From Mariniphaga sediminis (GTDB taxonomy: Bacteria; Bacteroidota; Bacteroidia; Bacteroidales; Prolixibacteraceae), in the NCBI RefSeq assembly GCF_003573545.1, contig NZ_QWET01000002.1, forward strand, positions 62,001 through 126,000: a DNA stretch of 64,000 nucleotides, in the 5' to 3' direction. A program made the position numbers and the translations under genes. A model generated the notes under the pieces. It saw only the letters and a list, made by a program, of their open reading frames with translations, was not told the DNA's origin and did no database searches. Positions 54,481 through 62,969 of this stretch are shown in pieces. Numbering within the stretch: the first letter of the stretch is position 1; each line of letters opens with the position of its first letter.

Positions 54481-55362
54481 TCATTCTGCAAAACGCCGGT
54501 AATACACTGCTTTCTGTTCCTCGTTGAACCTGACATAAATATTGGCCATATAACTGGCGTATTCGCGCCGGGAGCCTGAATCCAGTTCCCAAAGTTTTTC
54601 AAAATATTCCAGCGCTTTTTTAAAATCGGCAGTTACCTTGTCCAACTCATCTAAAAGAAGCCTGTACTGACGCCGGGTCTTATTCTTTTCATATTTTGCC
54701 ATCTCCCGCTGATAGTGTTCTTCCGTCTGGTTGTAAATCTTTTTGGCATTCCAGTCAAGGGCTTCTATATTATCCGGATTTTGTCCCAACAAAACGAGAC
54801 TTACCGAATCGCATACTTCTTCATTGTTCAGCTTTTTATTTAACAGAAACCACTTTTCAAGATTTTCCTCAGTGCTTCTCGTCTCTGTCGGCATTTTCTC
54901 CCATACATCCAATGCCTTCATTCCCATGTCCGTTTCATAATAAATTGAAAACAGGCGGCTGCTCACCTCCGGATTTTTTGTATCGTAATTATCCGCCAAA
55001 AACTCCAATGCCGAAAGTTCTTTTGAAAGATTATTCTGTTCCCTGAAAATTTCGGCCAGTATCGAATACATTTCAGCATCGGCATAATTGCGATACCGGG
55101 CCTGGTCAAACCAACTGACAGCCAATTCTGTCTCACTGGCTTTATAAGCAGTTTTGGCAGCCAGAGCATACACATCGCCTTCCAAACCTTGTTCCGGCGA
55201 AGACTGACTGAAATAGTTTTTCCATGCTACAACAGCCTCTGCATAATTACCTGCGGCCTCTGCATTTTGTGCATTTTCCCTGTAAGATGTCAGGTTTTTC
55301 GATGTTCCGCAACCAATTGTAATCTGAATAAAAAGTATCAGCAAAAAATTACCCGTCTTCAT
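54481..55362 (-). CDS. TPR-repeat lipoprotein
   Basis: 293 aa. Lipoprotein signal with lipobox TIGC (Cys about residue 18). About six TPR-like helical pairs follow (AQNAEAAGNYAEAVVAWKNY, AAKTAYKASETELAVSWFDQ, ALEYFEKLWELDSGSRREYA). A charged helix NQTEEHYQREMAKYEKNKTR lies at about 209-228. It is likely a periplasmic or outer-membrane adaptor. It lies 263 bases downstream of the HlyD-like gene on the same strand and could assist that exporter, but the gap is large. The gap (55363-55625) holds no recognisable gene. Confidence 0.82.
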   Translation of the reverse strand: MKTGNFLLILFIQITIGCGTSKNLTSYRENAQNAEAAGNYAEAVVAWKNYFSQSSPEQGLEGDVYALAAKTAYKASETELAVSWFDQARYRNYADAEMYSILAEIFREQNNLSKELSALEFLADNYDTKNPEVSSRLFSIYYETDMGMKALDVWEKMPTETRSTEENLEKWFLLNKKLNNEEVCDSVSLVLLGQNPDNIEALDWNAKKIYNQTEEHYQREMAKYEKNKTRRQYRLLLDELDKVTADFKKALEYFEKLWELDSGSRREYASYMANIYVRFNEEQKAVYYRRFAE

Positions 55363-55625
55363 GTTTTCTGATGTTTAGGGCGGCAAAGCTAAAATAATTT
55401 GCCGTTTTATCTTCCCCAAAATAAATTCACATAAAAAGTCATGGGTGCCAAGTGAAATATCTCCAACCCTGAATGGATCTCAAAAAAAGCAATGGCTTGT
55501 GTGAAACGCAGTAAACCGGAAGAGCCAACAGCGCATCATAAACACAACACAATACTTCCCCAGGCAACTTTAATAAAAGACAGATTTTAATAAGTAACAG
55601 AATACAAAGCAGCATCTTTACACAA

Positions 55626-56936
55626 TCACAACCGCTCCTTCACTATAGAAATTAGTGGATCAATCAACCGTTCGATAAGCCGGCGGTCCTTCGTAACAAT
55701 CTCAGCTACCCCCTGCATTTCCTGGCTAAACGGAAGCTCACGGTCGTAGTTTGTTGTCAGGTCGTTGACCAGTGAAATCTCCGCAGTATAAAAAGCTCCT
55801 TCCTCCGTGGTTACAGGCACTTTCGAAATATTTACTACTTGTCCGGAAACAATACCATATTCAATATGCGGATAATTATCGAGTTTGATATTTACACGTT
55901 GCCCCGTTTCAATTTTACCGGCGCCGGCAATGGGCACAATCGCCCTCCCGATGATAGTCTGTTCCTGATTGGGCACAACAGTAAACACTACATTCCCTAA
56001 AGAAATATACTGGTTGGGACTCCAGAAATTGGTAAAAGTGACCTGTCCTGCAATGGGTGTTTTCAGGATAAAAGTTTGTTCCCACGCAGCAAGTTCATTG
56101 ACAAGGTTGTCGTACTTTTCTTTCAATGCAGCCAGCAACTGACTTTCTGTTTCGGCTCTCAAAACCTCTTGTTCCTGGATCTGCTGGGTCAAGTTGTTCA
56201 TTGTAATCTGCGTATTGGCAAGAGCCGCCTGGGCATTCTGCCAGGCATATTTTTGTTTCAACATGGCAGCCTTTGATCTTTCATAGTCAACCTCCGACAT
56301 TATCTGTTGCCTGTAAAGTGTTGAATCGCGATAAAACTGATTAAATGCCAGCTCATAATCCTGCCGGAGTACCACAATCTGATCCCGTGATTTTTCGAAA
56401 AAGTTCCGGTAATCCCGCACCTGCTTTTGCAACGATTCAATACGCTGGTTGAAAGGATTAAATATAAGGGAAGTCTGGTAGCTTCGTAACTGGCTCACAA
56501 ACGAAGAAAAATAAGAGTGATACTGTCCGAGGCTGTAATTCTCAGAAAAAGAAATTTCATTAAATTTTTTTGGAGTGTGGAACCACGTTTCAATAGTGTC
56601 AAGCTTTTCCAGTAACCGGTAAGCATCACTGTAATTGGCTGTATTTTCAATAACGCCCAGTATTTCCCCGCTAACTACCTGCTGATTGTTTTCTACAAAA
56701 AGCTGGTCAAGTTTGCCATTGGCTTTTGCCACAATCTGCACCGGCGGATTTTCAGAAAGGATGGTCACGCGGGCGGGAATCAGATCAGGATACTTGTAAA
56801 AGTAGCTTCCTGCAAGTAAAACGATCACCACCAGTAATATGATGGTAATTCCCCAACGGATAATCCATCGTGGCGGAGTTCCCAGTATTTCCTGCACCTC
56901 GTCGGAACGGAGTTCTATTTCATTATTAATCGGCAA
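55626..56936 (-). CDS. HlyD-family membrane fusion protein for a peptide exporter
   Basis: 436 aa. One N-terminal membrane helix (ITIILLVVIVLLAGSYFYKY, about 29-48) after a short cytoplasmic tail, a biotinyl-lipoyl-like half (IVAKANGKLDQLFVENNQQV), a long coiled coil (about 130-280) and the second lipoyl half plus barrel (FILKTPIAGQVTFTNFWSPN, INIKLDNYPHIEYGIVSGQV). It bridges the inner-membrane C39 ABC exporter encoded just upstream and an outer-membrane channel that is not encoded in the window. Gap to the ABC gene is 93 bases. Confidence 0.9.
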   Translation of the reverse strand: MPINNEIELRSDEVQEILGTPPRWIIRWGITIILLVVIVLLAGSYFYKYPDLIPARVTILSENPPVQIVAKANGKLDQLFVENNQQVVSGEILGVIENTANYSDAYRLLEKLDTIETWFHTPKKFNEISFSENYSLGQYHSYFSSFVSQLRSYQTSLIFNPFNQRIESLQKQVRDYRNFFEKSRDQIVVLRQDYELAFNQFYRDSTLYRQQIMSEVDYERSKAAMLKQKYAWQNAQAALANTQITMNNLTQQIQEQEVLRAETESQLLAALKEKYDNLVNELAAWEQTFILKTPIAGQVTFTNFWSPNQYISLGNVVFTVVPNQEQTIIGRAIVPIAGAGKIETGQRVNIKLDNYPHIEYGIVSGQVVNISKVPVTTEEGAFYTAEISLVNDLTTNYDRELPFSQEMQGVAEIVTKDRRLIERLIDPLISIVKERL

Positions 56937-57029
56937 ATTTTCACACTGTTAAATAGTTAAAACCACGACTCTGTTAATATTTTATTTTTTCAATTGCCAG
57001 GCAATTCTTTTCCATAATAATTCAATTTC

Positions 57030-59228
57030 TCAATTCCCCAATTCCAGCTGGTTTTTTACCAGTTCGTAATACGCACCTTTTTTGGCAGCCAGCTCGCTGT
57101 GAGTACCTGTTTCCACAATCTCCCCTTTATCGATCACTACGATGCGATCGGCATTTTTCACAGTACTCAGCCGGTGTGCAACGGTAATGACAGTACGGCC
57201 TTCAAAAAAACCGGCCAGATTTTCCATAATCACTTTTTCGTTATTGGCATCGAGAGAATTGGTTGCTTCGTCGAAAAAGAGGTAGCGCGGATCTTTGTAC
57301 ACAGCGCGGGCAATTAAAATCCGCTGTTTCTGCCCCTGACTCAAACCGGTACCCTCCTGCCCTATTTTAGTATTGTACCGCAGAGGAAGGCTTTCGATAT
57401 ACTCGCCAATATTGGCAACTTCCACGGCACGGCGTAATTTCTCCCGGTCGGGAAAGTCGTCGGCCACAGCAATATTATTGGCAATGGTATCGGAAAAAAT
57501 AAAGCCGTCCTGCATAACCACCCCGCAGTTGCTGCGCCACATTTCCATATTGAACTGCTGCAGTCCGATGCCTCCGATTTCAATTTTACCTTCGTAAGGA
57601 GGATAAAATCCAAGCATCAGTTTGATGAGAGTCGTTTTTCCGCTACCGCTGGCGCCCACAATGGCCGTTACTTTATTTTCCGGAATAACCAGATTAATAT
57701 CATTCAGCACTCTCGGTGATTTGGGGCCTTCGTAATGAAAAGCTACTCCCGTAACGGAAAGGTCTTTTCGTACAGGCAACTCATAATTTTTCGGCACATC
57801 CTTGTCTTCTTCGTCTTCACGCTGATGAATCTCACCCAGCCGTTCCAGACTAATTTTAGCATCCTGCCCAGCCTGGATAAAACTGATAAATTCATTGAGA
57901 GGAGCATTCAGTTGACCAATAATATATTGTATGGCCATCATCATCCCCAGGGTCATATTCCCTTCAACCACCCCCTTGGCAGCGATGAATGAAATAAGAA
58001 TGTTTTTTACCTGATTGATAAAAATGGACCCTGCCTGCTGGTTTTGGTTCAGCATCAGCCCACGTACGCTAACCCGGAAAAGGCTGGCCTGTATACGTTC
58101 CCACTCCCACCGTTTTTGTTTTTCGCAGTTGTTCAGTTTAATCTCCTGCATTCCGGTAATCAACTGGTAAACATTACTTTGATTGGCCGATGCCACATTA
58201 AACCGTTTATAATCTATTTCCTTTCGTTTTTTCAGAAACATGAGAATCCACAGCACATAAAAACCACTACCAACATAGAAAATCAACAGAATAATCCAGT
58301 CGTAGTAAGCCATTACAAAACTGTAAATAACAAAAATAAAGATGCCGAACGACATGCTGATAAGGTTTCCGGTAAGAAAGTTCTGAATACGCTGATTATC
58401 TTCGATGCGCTGGCGAAGGTCGCCGATAAGTTTGGTATCGAAAAAGCGGATGGGCAGTTTCATCAGCTTAATAAGAAAATCGGAAATAAGCGAAATACTC
58501 ACCCGGGCGCTTGTGTGGAGCATAATCCAACTTCGGATGAACCCCACCGCTGTCTGACTTACGGTTAAAACCAACTGCGCAATAAGTACCAACACAATAA
58601 AATTAAGGTTGTTGGTAGAGATACCCACATCCACAATGGCCTGTGTAAGAAATGGAAAGATAAGGCTCAGAATACTACCTGTAAGAAATCCGAGCAACAA
58701 CTGGGTAATGAGCTTTTTATAGGGTTTGAGGTATGAAAAAAGATAACCAAAACCGGTTTTATTTACCTTTTCTCCCTCTTCCACGTAAAAATCAGAAGTG
58801 GGTTCCATCAAAAGGACAATACCTGCAGGTTCATTGTTTTGCTGCGTAGAACCCCACAATTTTAAAAACTCTTCCTGTGTATATTTTAATAATCCGTGTG
58901 CAGGATCCGAAATATAAATTTCAAACTTGCTCCCCCTCTTCTTAATCTTATATAAAACCACAAAATGATTCTGCTTCCAGTGGATTATAGCAGGAAGCGG
59001 GATTTCAATCAGCCGGTCGAACGTGATGCGCACCCCTTGGGTACGAAATCCGATTTTTTCAGCAGCATCACTGATCGTGAGCAGCGACACCCCTTCACGT
59101 GTTTTCCAGGTAAGTTCCCGCAGTGTTTCCAGATTATAATGCTTCCCAAAATATTTTGCTACGATCCGAAGGCACGTCGGGCCGCAGTCCATAGCATCGG
59201 GTTGCAGGTAATGCGGGAATTTTGGCAT
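57030..59228 (-). CDS. C39-peptidase ABC exporter (bacteriocin/peptide processing and export)
   Basis: 732 aa with the complete three-part architecture. N-terminal C39 peptidase, about 1-140: catalytic Cys in DAMDCGPTCLRIVAKYFGKH, catalytic His in HWKQNHFVVLYKI, Asp in YISDPAHG. A six-helix membrane domain spans about 165-450. The ATPase domain has Walker A GASGSGKTTLIKLMLGF, signature LSQGQKQRILIARAV and Walker B LFFDEATNSLDANNE. Such proteins cleave a leader after a double-glycine motif and export the peptide. No precursor gene with such a leader was found nearby. Forms an export unit with the HlyD-like protein. Confidence 0.94.
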   Translation of the reverse strand: MPKFPHYLQPDAMDCGPTCLRIVAKYFGKHYNLETLRELTWKTREGVSLLTISDAAEKIGFRTQGVRITFDRLIEIPLPAIIHWKQNHFVVLYKIKKRGSKFEIYISDPAHGLLKYTQEEFLKLWGSTQQNNEPAGIVLLMEPTSDFYVEEGEKVNKTGFGYLFSYLKPYKKLITQLLLGFLTGSILSLIFPFLTQAIVDVGISTNNLNFIVLVLIAQLVLTVSQTAVGFIRSWIMLHTSARVSISLISDFLIKLMKLPIRFFDTKLIGDLRQRIEDNQRIQNFLTGNLISMSFGIFIFVIYSFVMAYYDWIILLIFYVGSGFYVLWILMFLKKRKEIDYKRFNVASANQSNVYQLITGMQEIKLNNCEKQKRWEWERIQASLFRVSVRGLMLNQNQQAGSIFINQVKNILISFIAAKGVVEGNMTLGMMMAIQYIIGQLNAPLNEFISFIQAGQDAKISLERLGEIHQREDEEDKDVPKNYELPVRKDLSVTGVAFHYEGPKSPRVLNDINLVIPENKVTAIVGASGSGKTTLIKLMLGFYPPYEGKIEIGGIGLQQFNMEMWRSNCGVVMQDGFIFSDTIANNIAVADDFPDREKLRRAVEVANIGEYIESLPLRYNTKIGQEGTGLSQGQKQRILIARAVYKDPRYLFFDEATNSLDANNEKVIMENLAGFFEGRTVITVAHRLSTVKNADRIVVIDKGEIVETGTHSELAAKKGAYYELVKNQLELGN

Positions 59229-59405
59229 AGCTACGTTTTGAAGGCGAAAGATAGAAAAAATTTAGAAAGAACGAATGATTCATTTCCGGATTTCGTTTAA
59301 AAGCCAGCCTCTTGTAGGTTTCGGGATTATTGTAAAATGCAAGACCAAAACTACGTTTATAAAAACATAAAGCAATGTTCCAAAACATTTTGTTTTTATT
59401 TTTTC

Positions 59406-59419
59406 CGTGTACGAACACG
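59406..59419. promoter_or_regulatory. LacI-type operator candidate
   Basis: CGTGT-ACGA-ACACG is an inverted repeat with perfect 5-bp arms and a central CG pair, as in many LacI-family operators, flanked by T-run and A-run that extend the symmetry. It covers the position of the -33 box relative to the -7 box at 59439, so bound repressor would block transcription of the adjacent lacI-like operon. It might also affect the divergent C39 exporter gene. Confidence 0.6.
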
Positions 59420-59438
59420 AAAAATTTGAAATTTTCTT

Positions 59439-59446
59439 TAGATTTG
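59439..59446 (+). promoter_or_regulatory. -7 box of the lacI-SDR-Gfo-kinase operon
   Basis: TAGATTTG matches TAnnTTTG exactly, 20 bases downstream of the operator candidate and 51 bases ahead of the inferred start codon at 59497. No TTTG at -33. Confidence 0.5.
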
Positions 59447-59496
59447 TATCCCGGTACGTTAATGAAATTCATTAATACATTTAAAATTAAGTAATT

Positions 59497-60567
59497 ATAG
59501 AAACGAATAAACAAATAAGGATAAAAGACATTGCCGAAAAAGCGAAGGTTTCCATCGGTACGGTTGATCGGGTGTTGCACAACCGGGGTGAAGTGGCTGA
59601 AGAAACTAAAAATAAAATTTTACAAATTGTAAAAGAACTGGACTACAAGCCCAATATATTAGCCAGCACCCTGGCATCGAAAAAATCGGCGTTGTTTGCC
59701 ACCCTGTTTCCTGAGCCGCCTTCTCCGGAAGGTTACTGGACAAAACCGGTGGTGGGGGTTAAAAAGCGCATCGCCGAACTTCGGCAGTACGGAATTCAGG
59801 TTCAACCTTTTACTTTTAGTCAAACCGAATCAAAAAATTTTGTTGAAAGTGCACAAAAGGTTATCGACCTAAATCCCGACGGGATTATTTTCGCCCCGTT
59901 TTTCAAAAAAGAGTCGGGGATATTTATTAACAAACTGAAGGAGTTGAACATCCCGTTCGTATTTATTGACTCGGAAATAAAAAATGCCGGTCAGGTGGGA
60001 TACATCGGTCAAAACTCTTACCAAAGCGGACTGGTATCCGGGAAATTACTCGACCTCATCCTTCCTGAAGGCAATGTGCTGGTTATTCATTTTGCCAAAG
60101 AGATGGACAACCAAAACCACCTGGTGCAGCGGGAAAAGGGTTTTTACGACTGGTATTCCAAAAACAAAAGGGACATGCATCAGCTGTTTACAACCGAGGT
60201 GCCCGACACGAATAATGAAAACTGGATGGACCCGGTAGTCAAAACCATTCAGAAAAAAAATATCAGAGGGATATTTGTTACCAACTCAAAAGTTTTTTAT
60301 GTGGGGCAATTAATTGAAAAATATGGAATGCATGATTTGAAGGTAATTGGACACGACCTTCTGAAAGAAAATGTCGGATATCTGAAAAAAGATATCGTTC
60401 AGTTTTTAATCTGCCAGCGCCCTGAAGAGCAAGGATACAATGCCATCAACAAACTATTCCGACATGTAGTGCAAAAAAGGATTACTTCCGATAAAAACTA
60501 CACCTCCATCGACATCGTAACCAAAGAGAACGTAGATTATTACAAAGAATTTAAAAAAGAAATATGA
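59497..60567 (+). CDS. LacI-family transcription regulator with non-canonical start codon
   Basis: 356 aa if counted from the ATA at 59497 (reading ETNKQIRIKDIAEKAKVSIG after the initiator). The frame is open from 59491 after a TAA, and its first ATG, GTG or TTG is the GTG at 59572, which would remove the helix-turn-helix (IKDIAEKAKVSIGTVDRVLH). The start must therefore be ATA (59497), ATT (59494) or reflect a sequence error. The sensor part (about 65-356) is a sugar-binding fold: SALFATLFPEPPSPEGYWTK, PDGIIFAPFFKKESG and GNVLVIHFAKEMDNQ. The stop overlaps the SDR start (ATGA), so it is the first gene of its own operon. Confidence 0.82.
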   Translation: METNKQIRIKDIAEKAKVSIGTVDRVLHNRGEVAEETKNKILQIVKELDYKPNILASTLASKKSALFATLFPEPPSPEGYWTKPVVGVKKRIAELRQYGIQVQPFTFSQTESKNFVESAQKVIDLNPDGIIFAPFFKKESGIFINKLKELNIPFVFIDSEIKNAGQVGYIGQNSYQSGLVSGKLLDLILPEGNVLVIHFAKEMDNQNHLVQREKGFYDWYSKNKRDMHQLFTTEVPDTNNENWMDPVVKTIQKKNIRGIFVTNSKVFYVGQLIEKYGMHDLKVIGHDLLKENVGYLKKDIVQFLICQRPEEQGYNAINKLFRHVVQKRITSDKNYTSIDIVTKENVDYYKEFKKEI

Positions 60568-61421
60568 TGATGAAGCCAATGTCATTTGACGATCTGAAAG
60601 GGAAAGTATGCGTAATTACCGGCGGAGCCGGAGTGTTAGGAAGTGCCATGGTAAAAGCCATGGCCTCGGTGGGAATAAAAATTGCCATTGCCGATATTAA
60701 CAAAGAAGTAGCGGATAAAGTAGCTGGGGAAATAGCAGCTGAAACCGGCACACAGGTGATTGGTGTTGCTGCCAATGTGCTCGACAAGGAATCACTGGAA
60801 CAGGCCAAAGCTATCATTAACGAGCAACTGGGAGAAATCGACATCCTGGTTAACGGCGCAGGTGGAAACAGCCCGCAGGCCACTACCAAAGTGGAACAAA
60901 TGCAGGAAAAGGACATCGACAACCTCGCAGATACTTTTTACGGACTGCAAATGGAAGGATTCGACAAAGTTTTTGCACTCAACTTTAAAGGAACCGTTCT
61001 TCCAACCATGGTTTTCACCCAGGATATGTTAAAACTTAAAAAAGGGGTGGTGCTAAACATTTCTTCCATGAATTCGTACAAGCCGCTCACAAAAATTCCG
61101 GCCTATTCGGCAGCCAAATCCTCTGTCAATAATTTTACTGAATGGCTGGCTGTTCACCTTGCCAAAGTGGGCATTAGGGTAAATGCCATTGCTCCTGGCT
61201 TTTTTATCACCCATCAAAACCGCTTCCTTGTAATGGACGAGAAAACCGGCAACTATTCTCCGCGCGGACAAAAGATTGTGGACAATACGCCTATGGGCAA
61301 ATTTGGAGAACCGGAAGATCTGCAAGGGGCTACGTTATTCCTGCTTTCAGATATTTCAAGTTTTATTACCGGTATTGTGATCCCTGTTGACGGCGGTTAC
61401 AGCGCATTTGGAGGAGTATAA
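60564..61421 (+). CDS. SDR-family oxidoreductase, D-mannonate/fructuronate reductase type
   Basis: 285 aa. Cofactor loop VCVITGGAGVLGSAMVKAMA (TGxxxGxG variant, about 16-35), NGAGG after the fourth strand, and the catalytic residues Ser (LNISSMNS) and YSAAK (Tyr and Lys, about 174-178). The insert EQMQEKDIDNLADTFYGLQM and the end VIPVDGGYSAFGGV are typical of the mannonate oxidoreductase-like SDRs of Bacteroidota that link fructuronate and mannonate in hexuronate breakdown. Placement beside a KDG-kinase-like gene supports this. Translation couples to the LacI gene by a 4-base overlap; any of three consecutive ATGs could be used. Confidence 0.85.
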   Translation: MMMKPMSFDDLKGKVCVITGGAGVLGSAMVKAMASVGIKIAIADINKEVADKVAGEIAAETGTQVIGVAANVLDKESLEQAKAIINEQLGEIDILVNGAGGNSPQATTKVEQMQEKDIDNLADTFYGLQMEGFDKVFALNFKGTVLPTMVFTQDMLKLKKGVVLNISSMNSYKPLTKIPAYSAAKSSVNNFTEWLAVHLAKVGIRVNAIAPGFFITHQNRFLVMDEKTGNYSPRGQKIVDNTPMGKFGEPEDLQGATLFLLSDISSFITGIVIPVDGGYSAFGGV

Positions 61422-61478
61422 TCATTACCTGTAAACCTTTGCTTTAAACTTCGAACTCGAAACTTAAAAAATTATACT

Positions 61479-62879
61479 ATGAAACGAAGAGATTTTCTAA
61501 CCACAACCGCCGGTGCAACTGCCGGTGTTTCTATGCTTTCGAGCCCGGTAGGAGCTGCTGTTTCCGCCGGTTCTAAAAAAAGAGTAGTCCTTGTAGGTAC
61601 AGGCATCCGCGGTGTCGGTTTCTGGGGCAAACGAATTGTTGATAACTACAGTGACATTGTTGAATTTGTAGGATTGTGTGACATCAATCCCGGAAGGCTT
61701 GAATTTGCAAAAAAATACATGGGAGTTAAATGCCCTGTTTATTCTGACTTCGACAAAATGGTGTTGGAAACCAAACCGGATTTGGTGATTGTTACGACAG
61801 TAGATGCAACCCACCACGAATACATTGTCAGGGCCATGGAACTGGGCGTAGATGTACTGACAGAAAAACCAATGACCACGGACGAAAATAAATGTCAGGT
61901 CATCATCGATGCAGAAAAACGGACCGGCAGAAAGTGTACCGTAGGATTCAATTACCGTTACGGAACCCTTTTTACTGCCATTAAGGAACAACTTGCCAAA
62001 AAGCCGGTAGGTGAAATCACTTCGGTCGATTTCAACTGGTACCTGAATATTTATCATGGAGCATCTTACTTCAGACGCTGGCATGGTGAACGCGACAAAG
62101 GCGGGAGTTTGTTCGTACACAAGTCCACCCACCACTTCGATTTGCTAAACTGGCTTATCGATTCCGACCCGGTGGAGGTAACCGCTTATGGTGCTCTGGA
62201 ACATTACGGAAAAAACCATCCCTTCAGGGGAGCCAATTGCCGGAACTGTGCCTACACCGATAAATGCGATTACTACTGGGACATTACCAAGGACAAACAT
62301 TCCATGGATCTTTATGTGAAGAACGAAAAATACGACGGATACATTCGCGACAATTGTTTGTGGCGCGAAGACATTGACATCTTCGATAAAATGTCGGCTC
62401 AAATCAAATACGCCAACAATGTTGTCGTAAATTACTCACTTACAACTTACTCTCCCTACGAAGGGTGGCGCATTTCATTCAACGGAAAAGACGGTCGTAT
62501 TGAGTCGTGGGAAGACATTCCATGGCGCAGGCAGGATAAAATCAACCAGTCGCAGCTCCATGCTGCCGAAATGAACCAAAGCGGGAAAGGCGAAGTACGA
62601 TACGATGAGATCTTTGTTATGAAAAACTTCGACCCCGACTATCAAATGGTTAAGGTTGAAGCTTCCAAGGGCGGCCATGGAGGAGGTGACCAGCGTTTGC
62701 AAGACAAAATCTTCCGTGATCCCAATATGGCTGATCCGTATAAACATTCGGCCGGAACACGTGACGGCGCCATGTCGTGCCTGATTGGAATCGCAGCACG
62801 CAAGTCCATCGACCAACAGCGTCCGGTAAAAATTGAAGAGCTGACAGATATCAAACCTCACCCAACAAGGGGAGCATAA
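61479..62879 (+). CDS. exported Gfo/Idh/MocA-family oxidoreductase with cysteine cluster
   Basis: 466 aa. RR-type signal (MKRRDFLTTTAGATAGVSML). Rossmann motif RVVLVGTGIRGVGFWGKRIV (about 35-54), VTTVDATHHEYIVRAMELGV, then TEKPMTTDENKC with the conserved EKP. A Cys group NCRNCAYTDKCDYYWD (about 256-271; C-x2-C-x5-C) follows and may bind a metal; I have seen it in one Bacteroidota subgroup only. The C-terminal Gly/His stretch KGGHGGGDQRLQDKIFRDP is typical of that subgroup. It lies 57 bases after the SDR gene and 90 before the kinase; the substrate is probably a sugar acid or a glycoside. Confidence 0.87.
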   Translation: MKRRDFLTTTAGATAGVSMLSSPVGAAVSAGSKKRVVLVGTGIRGVGFWGKRIVDNYSDIVEFVGLCDINPGRLEFAKKYMGVKCPVYSDFDKMVLETKPDLVIVTTVDATHHEYIVRAMELGVDVLTEKPMTTDENKCQVIIDAEKRTGRKCTVGFNYRYGTLFTAIKEQLAKKPVGEITSVDFNWYLNIYHGASYFRRWHGERDKGGSLFVHKSTHHFDLLNWLIDSDPVEVTAYGALEHYGKNHPFRGANCRNCAYTDKCDYYWDITKDKHSMDLYVKNEKYDGYIRDNCLWREDIDIFDKMSAQIKYANNVVVNYSLTTYSPYEGWRISFNGKDGRIESWEDIPWRRQDKINQSQLHAAEMNQSGKGEVRYDEIFVMKNFDPDYQMVKVEASKGGHGGGDQRLQDKIFRDPNMADPYKHSAGTRDGAMSCLIGIAARKSIDQQRPVKIEELTDIKPHPTRGA

Positions 62880-62969
62880 ACAGTGAGGGGTCATTTTTGT
62901 GCCCCTTCTTTTCAGTCTGAAACCGTGAACGCAAACGAACCTTTAACAATGATTTAAAAAGTAAATAAA

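Noticed and set aside
55492-55590. 32-residue plus-strand frame near the HlyD-like gene, considered as a peptide precursor for the C39 exporter
   Set aside because: No double-glycine leader, His/Lys-rich without pattern, and opposite strand to the exporter genes.
59134-59580. 148-residue minus-strand frame overlapping the C39 exporter start and the lacI promoter
   Set aside because: Antisense to the lacI start and out of frame with the exporter gene; composition is that of AT-rich non-coding DNA.
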